Assembly (NCBI GenBank): GCA_030762895.1
Contig: CM061063.1
Coordinates: 78,055,836 to 78,119,835, forward strand
Length of the DNA stretch: 64,000 nucleotides
Direction: 5' to 3'
Source of the DNA: Sophora flavescens
Taxonomy: Eukaryota; Streptophyta; Magnoliopsida; Fabales; Fabaceae
The notes beneath the pieces are model-generated. The model was not told where the DNA came from. It saw nothing but the letters and a program-made list of their open reading frames with translations, and made no database searches. Below are positions 1 through 11,739 of this stretch, piece after piece (position 1 is the first letter of the stretch; every line of letters starts with the position of its first letter). A program made the translations under genes and the position numbers.

Positions 1-164
1 GACATAAAGCCCCTTGGGAAACCATCAAGAAAACATATACTTGTGTACACACACATTGCTTAACAAAACAATTCAAACAAGAACCAACTAGAGATCACAC
101 AACAAAACTTAACTTGGACCTATTCCCCAAAGATCCAAAGACTCGACCAGCTCTGATACCACCT
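1..164 (-). mobile_element. Leader and primer-binding site of a minus-strand Ty3/gypsy element
   Basis: On the minus strand positions 161-150 read TGGTATCAGAGC, the usual plant LTR-retrotransposon primer-binding site matching the 3' end of initiator tRNA-Met. It lies three bases after the LTR end at 165. Positions 1-149 are therefore the untranslated leader of an element whose gag-pol lies left of the window. No coding sequence of that element is visible here. Confidence 0.85.
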
Positions 165-3150
165 TGTAACACCCCTTGGGCATTACTTACAGACTACTAT
201 GCGGAATTTAAATTAAAAGATAATTTCGGGTGCTTTCGGAAAATAATTTGTATAAGTACATTAAGTATGCAAATTGGGTATAAAAATTTTGTCACGACTT
301 TAAGCCATGATCGTGAGGCAGACTTACTATCATAGCCTAGCAATCCTATTTAATTTAGAGAATATACTTGAATAAAAGCTAGTATTTTTGCAAAATTTCG
401 ACAGAGTCCCACCTAAGTCGGACATCCAAGAAAAAGAACACCGCTAAAATAATTACATTTTCATTCGGGTAATTCCCGATTACACCAAATATAACCGAGC
501 AAGGATATGCTAAAGATAGTTATATTAATTAGCTATACATGACCGAAGGAAAAGTTTAAGTTTTCATTCAAAGAAGCCTAGAGCCATAAACATTCCGTTT
601 TTAAAATATAGACTCTCTAGAGTCATACTCATCATACTTATCAAAATCCAAGTCTCAAGCCCTAAGCGGGTCATTCTAAAAGTTGTTCTTGAGAAAAACT
701 CACGTGATCGTTCCTAATCAAATACTTCATCAAATAACTTGAGATCTAAGCCTCTAGTGACTCAGGAGACTCATCTGCTCAATATGCCACTAAAGCATTG
801 TTATCAAATAGCGGCCATGGCGCCGCATGATGGATTGGCCAGTTTTTGCCTAGCCGCTATGGTCAATTTGTGAAGGATGGCGGCGCCATGGGCCATGGCG
901 TTTATGGCAGCTTGAAATGGCGGATTTAGCCTTTCCGCTATGTTCCTCCATCCGCCATCGATAACATTTACTAAAGTACACCTACAATCAGCGAACCGAA
1001 GAAACCGATATATACGTAGAGGTGAGACGCTAATATATGGATTTAGCACAATAACTAAATGTGCAACACAAAAGAAGGCACATGCACAATTTCATGTTCA
1101 TAACAACATAAGCATTTACCAAACACAAGTATTCATAAGCAAATAGTTTATCGTTGGTTCATCACCCCAAACATCATCGATTTAAATTATGTAAACACTT
1201 AATATTCATCATCTAATTTCGTCCTAATCTCAGTGAGATATCCTAACACATAGTGAGTTGATTAGGCTCCATTGCCACACGTGCCCGGCACACGGTCGCT
1301 ACAGTGCACGCTGACCTCTTCCCCGTCCACACAGGAAAAAGCCAGCATTGTACAAAACACATTGCATCAGTCCACACTCGGGCATGTTAAGCAATGGAGG
1401 TCTGAATTCCTCTCTAGGCACATGAGTAAATCACAGTAGAACTACACGATCTGCAGAGTAATTAATACATAGACGTTGGGCATCGCGTCGCCAATGCATG
1501 CAAACACTTTTCTTATAATTCTTCTTTTGTGTTGAATCTTTTTCTGAAGCTGGGAATGGCTTCGACTCACATAGTTTTAAACATCTTTAAAACTTTATTA
1601 CCTCAGACCTCACAAAATCGAGTGCTCAATCACGACCTCTCGGAGATGCACCAGGTCATAGGTTAGTGGTAATAAAAAACTTATCTTAAATGTTTAAATC
1701 AGTGTACCACCACGTATACGTACAGGATCTCAAAGTCCAAAGGACCCTAAGTCCATCTAACACAGAACCTTAGTACCGACGTCTCGGTTACTAAGTTCAA
1801 CAAACTTTCCACACGATTGAATTAATTTTGCTTGAAATCTTTCAATTGGGAAATTCTTCAATAAAATCTTTAAATAATAAAGCTTAGTTTTCACAAAGGT
1901 GAGTCACTGAGGTTTTAACTTACTTAAAATATGTACCACTGTTTTCAAAATACAAACATCTACACTTTTCCAAAGTTAAAGGTCAATTATCACTTTTAAA
2001 CCTTTTAAGCCAAAACTTAGTTTTTCCACTTAGACAATTTTCTAAAATCATAATTACTTATCTTCATAATTAATTTCATAAAATAACCTTTTATAATATT
2101 GCAAACTTTCTTACGTAAAAATTAGCGGTACAAAAATATTTTCACGGTTACGCTCTCATTGTGACTCATAAATTACTTTTACACTAATAAATCATTAAAA
2201 TAATAATATTTCTCAAAACTCATTATTTTTCCAAAATAATATTTTCCCCTCTATTATCTTCCAACATTTCCCATAAATATTGAACATAATCTTTTCCAAC
2301 TTATTAGCTTTTATCTGATTAATCGGTTGCATCGACCACTGTCGGCTTCCCAAATTAACAACCCTACAAACAACATTCAACAACAAATATCATAGTTATA
2401 TCCCGAGTGAGATCATGCATCAAACGCAATATAATATACAACGCGGAGATAATCAACTAAATTAAAGCAGATCAAACACGATACAGAGAAACAACTCAAC
2501 GTAAACAACATAATAAACATAAGCACAAGCACACAAATTACTCGGACTACACTAAGCAAATGTTGGTCGAGAAAATCCTCGGAGTAGCTCCCCCTCTTTG
2601 AAGACAAATAAAGGATCCTCGTCTTAATGCTCACGTTAGTCTCCGGGAGAGTGTAACTATCTACTCCACCAAGCAACGTATAGCCGTGTCAAACGCTCTG
2701 CAGAGAATCCCATAACACGGCATCAACCAAATCAAGAAATCAAGAAATCAATTACACATAATCAAACACACATTCTAATTTGATCTAAACAATTAACCTT
2801 ATTACCAAACAAGGTCATTTTTTAAAGAAAATCTTTGTTTTGAGCTTATGCTTCACAATACCCTTTGAGGAAACTTTGTTTTGATTAAAGGATCATGAAA
2901 AAGAACTTGGGAATCATCAATTAAGAGTCCTAATTGCACTAAATCATAATTAATTTCACAAAAACAGAACCAAATTCAAATAAAATCAACTTGGAGTTTA
3001 GGGTTCCTAAATACAATTTGGGGAAAGTTCATTTAACCACAGAATAATGAAATTGGTTTAGGGAAACACCAATTCATAGTCCCACCATAAACAAGGTTTA
3101 ATTTAAGATTAAATTAAAATCAAATTGCCTTTTAGAACTTACATTAAAAT
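165..3150 (-). repeat. LTR (5') of a minus-strand Tekay-like Ty3/gypsy element, outer end lost
   Basis: The minus-strand LTR ends GGGTGTTACA at 165, directly before the primer-binding site. Read on the minus strand it shares short blocks, in the same order, with the Tekay-like LTRs at 24424, 32895 and 45858: a GCCGACAGTGGTC block near 2330-2350, GCGTAACCGTGAAAA at about 2140-2155, and ACCGAGACGTCGG near 1780-1795. The expected outer end (TGTAACACCC on the minus strand) is absent; recognisable LTR sequence fades around 3120-3150. I take the LTR to be truncated there, with an uncertain boundary. The element belongs to a different subfamily from the other two. A MITE interrupts it at 796-968. 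Confidence 0.75.
796..968. mobile_element. hAT-type MITE nested in the LTR
   Basis: A 173-bp insertion, rich in GGCGCC/GCCATGG in an otherwise AT-rich LTR. It begins CATTGTTATCAAATAGCGG and ends CCGCCATCGATAACATT, giving imperfect terminal inverted repeats around TGTTATC. The flanks are CACTAAAG (788-795) and TACTAAAG (969-976), an 8-bp target duplication with one mismatch, the size made by hAT transposases. It encodes no protein, so it would depend on a transposase supplied elsewhere. Confidence 0.7.
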
Positions 3151-4425
3151 GTATGTCGATCGATGCTTGTTGCGTAGGGTCTCTTATCTCCAGTTCAATC
3201 ATACCTCAACCTCCTTGCTTTGTCGATTGAAGTCATTGAAATTGAAATCGAAACCATTTTCAAATTTGCATGATGCGGATGTAAGCGAGGATCCTCGAGT
3301 GTTTGCTACAGAACTCTTCATTAATCGGAGTTGATATCATAAAATTTGAAAGTGATGTCAACACTTTACTCTTTAGGTAGAGATTTTATAAATATTATGT
3401 TTCATCTATTCCTGCCCCTCTTATATATTAGATTTATTGGTTGCTTTATTATGAGCACTTTGCTTTTACACCCTTGTAGTATGTAGGCTGACGTAGAATA
3501 GTTTTATATTTATGAAACTACCATTACAAAATAATGTTTGTGGTGCTATTTTGTTTTATTCGTTGACGTGTCGAATATCTTTTTGGTTACATCTACTCTA
3601 TTATGCCATAACTTAAATGATGACTTATATCAGGACTTGGGAAAAGCAATTGATTTTAAAGTTTGATCATCTTTTCTAGGATTTGTTTGGAAGGATGAGA
3701 CAATCTTGATTTTTCAGTGAGTAGGTTAGTGATTCTCATCCTTGCTAAGTCCCATTTCAGCAAACCTCCAAATTGATTTAATTTCCCAAAATTGAATAAT
3801 TATACCAACTCAGTATTAAGTTTTCTAGGCATGTGAACATACTTGTAGAAGTTTTTATCGCGCTAAAAAGTGTTGTAAATCAATTATTCTTTTTCTATCA
3901 TTCCATCATGTGATTATTGATTTAAGTTGACAGCTTTATTTGTATTCAAATGTTTGAAAGTATGGGTGTTTTCTGTTACATGCATTCTTACTAATTTTTA
4001 ACTAGTTGGCAGTGTTTTTGAATCTGTACCCAGTTGTAATATTCCAGTTTGTCAATGGTGTCTTTTGCTCTATATTGTTTGTTGTTGCACCATATCCCCT
4101 TTTGTATTGGTCAAATTGGTCTTCCTTTTTTTTATATTATTTTTGGCTCCTTTTTCTTCATTGGTAATGATCTTTATCTGTTCAAGTATTCGGATAGCAA
4201 ATATACTACTGCATTGAAACTTGATAAGCAATTATGCCCGAGAAGAATTTGATATATACTACATATATTCCACACAAAAAAAAATGTTGATGTGTCTTCT
4301 TATCTTTAAAGATTGTGCCCAAAATTTATTTGATATAATGAGTGCTCTGTGCCTGAACATTGTGTACTTGGAAAGATATTTATATTGGTTAGCCTCTATA
4401 ATTTTATTAAGTAAAGATGATAATG

Positions 4426-4427
<2 letters not shown>
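3151..4427. other. Unassigned AT-rich sequence with a short open frame
   Basis: No transposon hallmarks are evident. An open frame on the plus strand ends with a stop at 3334 and could be the tail of an eroded gene, but I recognise no domain in it. Short exon-like pieces bounded by AG and GT also occur (for example near 3640-3660) and cannot be joined into a model. The rest is AT-rich and resembles intron or intergenic DNA. Confidence 0.3.

Positions 4428-4484
<57 letters not shown>
4428..4484. repeat. (TA)n microsatellite
   Basis: About 28 TA units in an uninterrupted run. The open frame crossing it, which would encode Tyr-Ile repeats, is an artefact. Confidence 0.98.
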
Positions 4485-4487
<3 letters not shown>

Positions 4488-4599
4488 TGTATGAGTCATG
4501 GAATTTCATGTGGGGGCTATGATCTATGAAGAAGGTAATTAAAACTTAAGTATAATGCATAACGGGGTGGGTCTAAATTTAGTTATAATATTGAAGGTG

Positions 4600-5219
4600 G
4601 GACGCAGATCCTCGATCTCCTACTCTTTGTGCCAAATCCTGTCACTTCAATGAGCACATGCCACGTCAATTAATGGAAAATATTACTTTTACTTTATAAG
4701 ATAAGATAACACCGTAACCCTTGTTAACTCCTTTAACCTTTCACAAATCATGGAACCCATTTAAGTGATGCGCAGCTATGACAGGTTGAATCCAGATTTG
4801 TGACATTGGTGTTTATGCTAGTTTATGGTGGAAAGGTGGTGGTGGTATTATTGAGCCTTCACTGAATAACCCAAAAAAAAAAAGTTGAGGGTATGTTGTC
4901 TGTGTGTGTGATATGAGCAAATGGTGTTAGAAGTTCTGAGATTGATGAAGAAGATGGTGGGAAAATGTTTCTGGAAATATCTTCATAGCTAGCCCCTTTG
5001 TATCGATTTGGGTATAATGAGATATCTGTTTCTTGTAAGGGACGATGAGTTGGAACAAAGAAGTAGCAAGCATAGAAGCAAAGCAAGGATAGGAAGAAGA
5101 CGGAGAAGGAGCATTATCTTATAAAATAAAAGTGATATTTTTTTATTAATTGACGTGGCATGTGCTCATTGGGGTGACAGGGTTTGGTATAGAGAGTAGG
5201 AGACAGAGGATCTGCGTCC
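4600..5219. mobile_element. Mutator-type non-autonomous element (MULE-MITE)
   Basis: The element starts GGACGCAGATCCTC and ends with the inverse. The two ends are inverted repeats over about 110 bp (4600-4710 and 5110-5219), including the shared block ATGAGCACATGCCACGTCAA. A perfect 9-bp duplication TTGAAGGTG flanks it (4591-4599, 5220-5228). Long TIRs plus a 9-bp duplication are the Mutator signature. The interior (4711-5109) has one short minus-strand frame (4859-5086) with no recognised domain; it might be captured host sequence but nothing proves that. Confidence 0.9.
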
Positions 5220-5228
5220 TTGAAGGTG

Positions 5229-5971
5229 TCAGACAGGAAAGCTAGTTTACAAATTTACTGAATGAAATTAGTAGAAAGGTAAAGAGAAGTAATGAAAAGC
5301 ACGTGATATTGTTTGGATTGGATTTTAATAAGTTATGAACTTGGTGGTCTAAAAGGATAATATTATATAATGTTGGATTACTTTAAAATGGAAGGTCTAA
5401 GATATTGTTAGGAATACTAGTGGCTTTATTTAAAGGGATCACGTGGACTTTTATGAGTTAAGAAAAAAAATACAGATAAGTGAAGGAAATGTGTTCTTTT
5501 TTCTATGTGATAAATATTACTTATACTTTTTCATTTGGTGATCATTTTACTTGTCCGTCTAAGTGTTAGATCTAAAAGGAAATCAACTTGTTGTATTTTT
5601 TATTATTTAGTTAAAACAAACATTTATAAATACAAACTAGCTCTCAGTTTATCTGTATTTGAAACGTTATATACAATATTTATTATAACTTTGATCATCC
5701 TTGAAGAACACGGAATTTTTTAACAAAAGATTTCTTCATAATAGACTGAAGAAACCTGTTTGTTGCTGTTGTATGTTGTATCATTATTGTCAATTTTAAA
5801 TTCCGATTTAGTTTCATGGCAGATCTGGATACATTCTTTTTGGGAAGATCCCAATAAGATCTTGATACTATTTTTCATATGATAATTGCACAGCTTGTTT
5901 TCTTTAGTAACGACTTTGGAAGGTTTTAAAATTATCTGCCCCAAGCAGAGGTTAACAAATGCACACTGGAC
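5229..5971. other. AT-rich sequence, nothing recognised
   Basis: No ORF of note, no terminal repeats and no similarity to the elements in this window. Confidence 0.5.
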
Positions 5972-6165
5972 ATCTACGGTTTATCTTCTAGCTCGGTTGC
6001 TTCTTAGTGCCGAAGACTGAAGATATTTGGAAGTATTATGATTTGCATGATTTATTGACTCATTTTTGTAGAAAGTTTAGTTTTTGCGTTAATTGTTTCT
6101 GTCAATTGCTCACTTTCATTTTGGATCTGTCGGACAATGCACTGGAGCTGTATCATGTGTTTCAA
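5972..6165 (+). repeat. Duplicated non-TE sequence, copy 1 (left part)
   Basis: This stretch aligns with 20708-20895. Shared blocks in order include GGTTGCTTCTTAGT, AAGATATTTGG, a GTGATTTAT/ATGATTTAT block, AAAGTTTAG and TTTCAATTGC-like sequence. In both copies a short open frame ends near the shared start, so it may be the end of a decayed gene plus its 3' flank. The L1 LINE begins just after it and probably interrupted this copy; the matching right part resumes at 18969. I do not recognise the encoded product. Confidence 0.55.
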
Positions 6166-6189
6166 CTTTCAAGTTTGTTATTCAACTAT

Positions 6190-7535
6190 AGGTTGAGAAG
6201 CATAATGCCTTTGCTGATTTCTGAAACACAGTCAGTTTTCATTAGAGGAAGACAAATCTTAGATGGGGTGCTTATAGCCAATGAGATTATTGATGAAGCT
6301 AAAAGAAGAAAGAAGGATATGGTCTTGTTCAAAATAGATTTTGAGAAAGCATACAGCTCAGTGTTCTGGGATGGATTGGCACTGATCCAAGAAAGGTAGC
6401 AACTTGGTGTTCGGTGGTGGAAAAGGTGACGGCTAGGCTTTCGGGGTGGAAGAGCTGTCATTTATCCTTCAGAGGTCGTATTGTGCTGTTACGATCACTG
6501 TTGTATGCCCTCCCAACTTATTTTCTTTCCTTCCTTAAGGCCCCAAAAGGTGTGATTTCTTCTATTGAATCTATTTTTAAAAGATTTCTTTGGGGAGGGT
6601 CTGAAGGGTCACGTAAAATTCATTGGGTAGCTTGGGAGAGGGTCTGTAAAGAGAAGGGGGATGGGGGCTTGGGGGTAAAAAAATCGAGGGCTTCCAATTT
6701 AGCTTTATTAGAAAAGTGGAGGTGGAGGATGAAGGTAGAAAAAGAGGCGCTTTGGTACAATCTATAGATGAGGTTGGGATGGCTGGGGTGAATTGTGTGG
6801 GGGTGAGAGGAGGGGTTCGGCATGGTGGGAGAGCATACAATCTATAGATGAGGTTGGTGAGGGGATGAATCAAAACTGGTTGAATGGTGGGAAATGGAGA
6901 GATGACTATGTTTTGGTCTGACCCTAGGGTAGAGGTAGAAGTTTTAAAAATGCATTGTCATAGATTGTTTAGCTTAGCTAACAATAAAGATGCTAAAGTG
7001 GCTGACATGGGAGAGTGGAGGAATGGGGTGTGGAGTTGGAGAAGGGAATTATTTCAATGGGAGATAGATTTGCTAAATAATCTACAAGCTGTTTTGGATG
7101 CTCAAGTGTTAAAGGATCACTTGGAAGATCGTTGGGATTGGTTGGCAGACAACTCTGAAACTTACACCGTGAGGCCAGCTTATAAGATCATCTGGGAAGG
7201 AGCCAATTCCTCTCAAGGTACGGTGTATAGCTTGCTGTGGAATAATCTTGTGCTGTTGAAAGTGTCATCCTTTGTGTGGAAGCTGTTTGTGGATCGATTA
7301 CCAACTAGAGACAATTTGGTTTTCTTTGGTGTGGGTTATATGGAGGGCTAGAAACAAAATGGTGTTTAATGAAGGAGTTTCGCCAAGGTCTGATCTATTG
7401 GAGCTTCTGGCTTGGAGATGCTTTAAAGTAAGATTAAAGGGCTTCCTATATCCTTTTATCTGCATGGTTACTAAATCCAGTGGAGTGCTTAGGAGCATTA
7501 AAGAAAAAGGGTTGTTTAGTGTTGAAGTTTGATTT
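6190..7535 (+). pseudogene. L1 ORF2 reverse transcriptase / zf-RVT remnant
   Basis: Three frames together give pieces of plant L1 ORF2. The segment 6190-6396 covers early RT motifs (ETQSVFIRGRQILDG, then FEKAYSSVFWD). At 6396 the sequence jumps to the region after the RT core: 6414-6767 carries ARLSGWKSCHLSFRGR and FLWGGSEGSRKIHWVAWE. The YADD catalytic motif and its surroundings are missing, an internal deletion of several hundred bases. The segment 6884-7351 is the zf-RVT region (TVRPAYKIIW, SSFVWKLFVDRLPTRDNL). A frameshift near 7330 leads into the C-terminal WRARNKMVFNE motif. No endonuclease domain is present. This copy cannot encode a working polymerase. Confidence 0.9.
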
Positions 7536-7728
7536 CCTGCGTTTTATCCACTGCTGCTATTATTATCGCTGTTCTGTTCTATTTTTGGTTCCACTGCTGC
7601 TGTTATTATCATTGTTCTGTTATAATTTCGATTGTGTGGTGCAGTGGGGATTTTGGTGGTTTGGGGCTACTCGGTCTGGTGTTTAAATTTCTTTTGGTGC
7701 TTCATGTTGGCAGTGTAGTGGATGATCT

Positions 7729-8187
7729 TGTTCCTGCCAAATATCTCGGGTATGAAATACTCGGCCGAACGAGGATTAGTGGGGTGTTTTTGGATTGTGC
7801 TTGACAGAATGTGGATTCTGCTCCTACGTATCCAAAAGGGAATCAAAGCAAACGTAGTTCTAGAATGAGGGGTAAGTCCCCTATTTATAGTTGTTCTCTC
7901 GGGATCGAGGCTCAGAAATAAACGGAGGAATATTAGGATCGGATCGCGATCATGGGGAGAGATATCCCGGAGCCCGATTGCCGGAGTGGCATTATGGCTG
8001 GCGAGATATCCCGCCTGATTAGGCTGCGGATGGATAGCTATAGCTTGGGGCGAGTAGTTATTCTCGGGTGTCGGGTGTCTTGACATGTCCTCGGCCCGGA
8101 GGAATGCGGGTCAAGGCCCATACGCGGGGTAAGCTCGGTTGGTCCGATGTATAGACGAGTTCTCGGTCTTACATTCTCGGCAAGACA
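7729..8187 (-). repeat. 3' LTR of the Tat element
   Basis: Pairs with 18196-18658. On the plus strand it begins TGTTCCTGCC and ends AAGACA. On the minus strand a TATAAATAG box lies at 7881-7889, a plausible LTR promoter. The adjacent sequence at 8188-8200 reads, on the minus strand, CTCGGGGGCTTG directly before the LTR and fits a polypurine tract for second-strand priming. Confidence 0.93.
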
Positions 8188-8475
8188 CAAGCCCCCGAGC
8201 TCAGAGCTTGAATAAGCGAAGGAGCGTGATACGTATGAAAACCGAGCTTATTCTTTCGGTTATGCGATTATCCACATTCGAGCTGTCATTTTAATCAAGT
8301 CTTCTCTATGTCGAGAAAGCAATTATTCCCCCATTACTTCTTTAAGACGCCATAGACAAGAAACCCTAGATTTCTGCGCCCATTTAATGGAGGGAAAATC
8401 AAAGGTCGCATCGAGGCAATCAAAAGTCGCGCCCCTTTTTGGGCCCAGATGGACAATGGGCTTCCAATCGTAGGC
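8188..8475. other. Spacer between 3' LTR and antisense ORF
   Basis: Contains the probable polypurine tract at 8188-8200 and the upstream flank of the antisense ORF. No coding sequence recognised. Confidence 0.5.
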
Positions 8476-8483
8476 TATAAATA
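8476..8483 (+). promoter_or_regulatory. TATA box for the antisense ORF
   Basis: TATAAATA on the plus strand, followed by a pyrimidine-rich leader (CTCCTCCCGCGCC...). The first ATGs of the antisense ORF lie 90-140 bp downstream at 8571 and 8622. Spacing and sequence fit a plant RNA polymerase II core promoter, implying the antisense ORF is transcribed from inside the element rather than from the LTR. Confidence 0.55.
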
Positions 8484-8570
8484 TCTCCTCCCGCGCCAAC
8501 TCCCTCCTACCTTGCTTACCCTTCTCCGCCATTTACCCTCGTTTTCCAAGTTTCCGCCATTGTCTCTCGC

Positions 8571-10675
8571 TTGTCATCCTCCAGTACGCTCCGTTTCTTC
8601 TCTATTTCTCGGCCTTCGGATATGAGTTCTTCTGCGTCTTCCGAGTCAAATACTTCGCCTCTGGTTGGCGCGAAGTTTCCCCAAGTGGGGGATCCCCTTC
8701 ATTTCTTGTTCCTTCACGGGAAGCGAGCGTTGGGAGGCGGAACCGTCCTCCTCGGGTCATCTTCGACCGACTCGAGATTCTTCCGAGTCCGATTCGCCTA
8801 GGTCCGGTTCTCCTCCTCCTAGGGTGTCCAAACCCGCCGCTATAAGCAGCGTCTTAGGGTTCCTAAAGACCCTATTCCCCGATATTACCCTCCCAGGATA
8901 TACCGGGTTAAAGGGGAGGTTGGAACCTTTTTTCCGACTACCGGACTCCACGATTCTATTGTTGAACTTCGGTCTCATATCAATATCTCGGCCTCGGGGA
9001 CGAGTCCGAGTTTATCCTGCTCTCCGTGCGCGAGCACCGAGTGTGTCTTTCTAAGGGCTCGTCCTCCGAGCCCCCCTTTACATACATGTATAAAACACTT
9101 TTTGACAAACTGCATGTGTCTCTTCCCTTCATTGAGTTTGAGTGCGACGTTCGAGAACCATGAACGTCGCACCTACTCAAACTTCACCCTAACAATTTGG
9201 GCTTTTATGAAAGCCTTTGATTTTATGTAAATACATAAAGATAGAGCCTACTACTCCAAGTTTTTATATTTTTATCAAACCAGATTTGGCGAGAAAAAGG
9301 GATGGGTATCCCTTAATGGGCTGAACCGAAGAGGTCTTCTTAGTTTATTTGCTTCGTCTTATAAAGACTTCAAGGTTGGCTTCTTCCGTGTTCGCCCTTC
9401 TAGTTCTCATACTTCCCACTTTTTTGACGAAAATAATCATGCCAAGTTTCCTTTATACTGGCAATCCTCTCCCACGAAATTCGTCGGTTTCGAGTATCGT
9501 TCTCTGCCGGCCGAGGATAGGCGGGACATAGATGTACTAGAGGGTCTTCCTCGGCCCCTCCATTGTGCACGCCTTATGAAACTCCCCTTCTCCTCCACCC
9601 CGAGGTCCGACCTTAAAAGTAAGTGCTCGGCTTTTTTATTTCTTGAGTATTTTCTGCATGTGGTGTTATACTAACAACTCTTTCTTTTTGTGAGATTATC
9701 ATGGGAAAGTTCGACTTTTGAAGCTTGTCAAGGCTGGTGTTGGTAAAGAGGGTCGGGGTCCCTCTTCAGGTAGAAGAAACAGAAAAGACCTCCTCCCACC
9801 AAGATTTCTGCGAAGGGGGCTTCGTCATCCGCCCCTCAAAAAGGAAGAGGGCGGAGGTTGAAGTGGTGGCCGAAGATTCTCCCCTTCCCGGCCCAAGCTC
9901 CCTCGCCCCACTACTCGGGAACGCAGATCGTGGGGGCGACAACAACCACTTTCTACCCCCCTCGAGCCGAAATGGTACAACACCACCCCGAAGGCGGGGA
10001 CTTCATCTCTCCGGGGTGAAGACTTCAACCCTTCCTCCTCTTTCGACTCGACCCTCTTAAAAGCCGATCTTCGGCTTATCAAGCGGCAGGGGGCCCAATC
10101 CAAGCATGGAGGCCCTCTCGGTCCTCATCGCCTTCGTCTTGCGGCTTTGGCTCGTTTCTGTAGCCAGAGAGGTGACGGAGACCGAGAGGAAGTCTAAGCA
10201 ATTGGAGTCCGAGTTCGCTGCTATGGAGAGGTTGAAGGGGATCTCTCCGGATTGCCTCCCGAGAATGAACGCCCGACTACCACCATCGCCGATATCAACA
10301 CTCGGAACTCCGAGCTGGATTCTCGGGCGAAATCAGCCGAGGAAGACAGAGCTCGGCGGAAGAAGACAAGGCTCGTGTCGAAGAAAAGATCAAGGAGGCT
10401 CAGGTGAGATTGATCGGCTCAAGGCTGCCTTGGAGGCGGAGACTCGAGCCAAGATATGCTTGAGGAGGACGTACAGGAGGCCACCCGTCGCATTGTCATC
10501 GAGCACCGGAAAGGTTTCGACAAAGGCATTGCCCAAGCCGAGGTTCGGCTCCCGGCATCGACCTTTCTGGGGCCGATGTGAATATGGAGGTGGTAAATGG
10601 GGAACTTGTTCCCATCATTGCCGAGGGAGAGGAAGAGGTGGACGTAGTGGGGGGTTCTCCAGGACGATCATGTAG
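8571..10675 (+). pseudogene. Antisense extra ORF (aORF) of the Tat element, broken
   Basis: Plus-strand coding sequence opposite to gag-pol. Read across frames it resembles proteins often annotated in plants as 'putative plant transposon protein' from Tat-type elements. Recognisable parts are YMYKTLFDKLHVSLPFIEFE (about 9081-9140), a NVAPTQ motif (near 9162), GWVSLNG (near 9305), SSYKDFKVGFFRVR (near 9357-9400), and FPLYWQSSPTKFVGFEYRSL (near 9449-9510). After a low-complexity Pro/Ser-rich linker (9780-10060), 10106-10675 encodes charged, coiled-coil-like sequence (VTETERKSKQLESEFAAMER). At least four frame changes and several stops break it. The molecular function of this family is not established. 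The ATG at 8571 or 8622 is the likely start. Confidence 0.7.
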
Positions 10676-11048
10676 AGGCTGAGGAAAGCCATAGGGGGAG
10701 TAATCTGTTATAATTTTTTTGTTCCTCTTTTGTAATGGGCTCATGCCCTTGTAACCCAATTACTTGAATGAACATTACTATCATTTTGCTGATCTTTGTG
10801 TTTGGCTTGTTCATCGAATATTCGGCTAAGGCGAAATACCCTACCGTCCAAAATGGACGGTGATCATTACACTAAAAGCACGTGTTTTTCGTTTTGCGTT
10901 GTCATGCATTAAATGCTTCGGAAACGCACTCGTCATGTATTAAATGCTTTTGGAAACCAGGAAAAGGTTCACGCAATCGCTGCCTTTCGCTTGGTTTCGA
11001 GGTTTGTTTTCCCAACAAATTCTCACACATTATACTTCCTTTCGTGCC

Positions 11049-11056
11049 TATAAATA
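11049..11056 (+). promoter_or_regulatory. Second TATA-like box, downstream of the aORF
   Basis: TATAAATA followed by GGACCACTTCCC and a T/C-rich stretch, resembling the layout at 8476. No ORF of note follows; the next features are the hairpin at 11166-11281 and the tandem array. It may drive a non-coding transcript or be chance. Confidence 0.35.
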
Positions 11057-11165
11057 GGACCACTTCCCACTTGTTTATGCCTCATTCTTTTCTATCAGCC
11101 AAGTTCGTTTCTTACTTCTTTTCTACCCGAGTAATTTTATGCTAACATCGGGGTTTACGTTCCCC

Positions 11166-11281
11166 TCTCCCGGTTAACATCCTTTTTGGGTTTCACACCC
11201 GCAAAAAAGGATGTAAGTGGGAGATGGGATCCAGAATTCCTTTTATGGTTTAATCCTTCAAAAAGGATGTTAACCGGGAGA
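11166..11281. repeat. Perfect 23-bp inverted repeat (hairpin)
   Basis: Arms at 11166-11188 and 11259-11281 are exact reverse complements (core CCCGGTTAACATCCTTTTTG), separated by 70 bp. A smaller nested inverted repeat around CATCCTTTTT/AAAAAAGGATG lies at 11178-11213. A transcript would fold into a long stem. Confidence 0.85.
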
Positions 11282-11739
11282 ATGGCGGTCTTCGGGCGTG
11301 GAGAAAGGGGTAGAGGTCGTCTACTCCGAGTCGACCGAACACCTCATCGTCCGGCTTTCTCGGAGGGGAGTGTGAACTACATCCTCCCTTGAGAGAGTGT
11401 GGTGGCGTTGAACGGGGGGCCGGGGCCGAGTGGCCCTTGTTTTCAATTTCGGCTTTCAACCTCGGCGTTCTGCACTCAGTCCGTGAATGTACTTTTCAAG
11501 AGTCAAACTTAGCTTTATTTTTGCTCATTGTACTCGGTTTCCTTGAATGTATCACTCGGCTTTATTTTTGCATTATTGTACTCGGTTTCCTTAATAAAAC
11601 AATGGCTCATACTTGGCCTTTACGAATTTTGTTTTTTTGCGCACATTCGACTTTACTATTTTCGTAGCTTGAACTCAACGTAAATAACTATAAAGTAGCT
11701 CGGATTCGGCTAATAAGATCGCACGACCTTTATACTTAA

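Noticed and set aside
4221..4529. 102-codon ORF with Tyr-Ile repeats
   Set aside because: Product of the (TA)n microsatellite.
6577..6873. Minus-strand Pro/Ser-rich frames opposite the L1
   Set aside because: Shadows of ORF2 coding sequence with no known domain.
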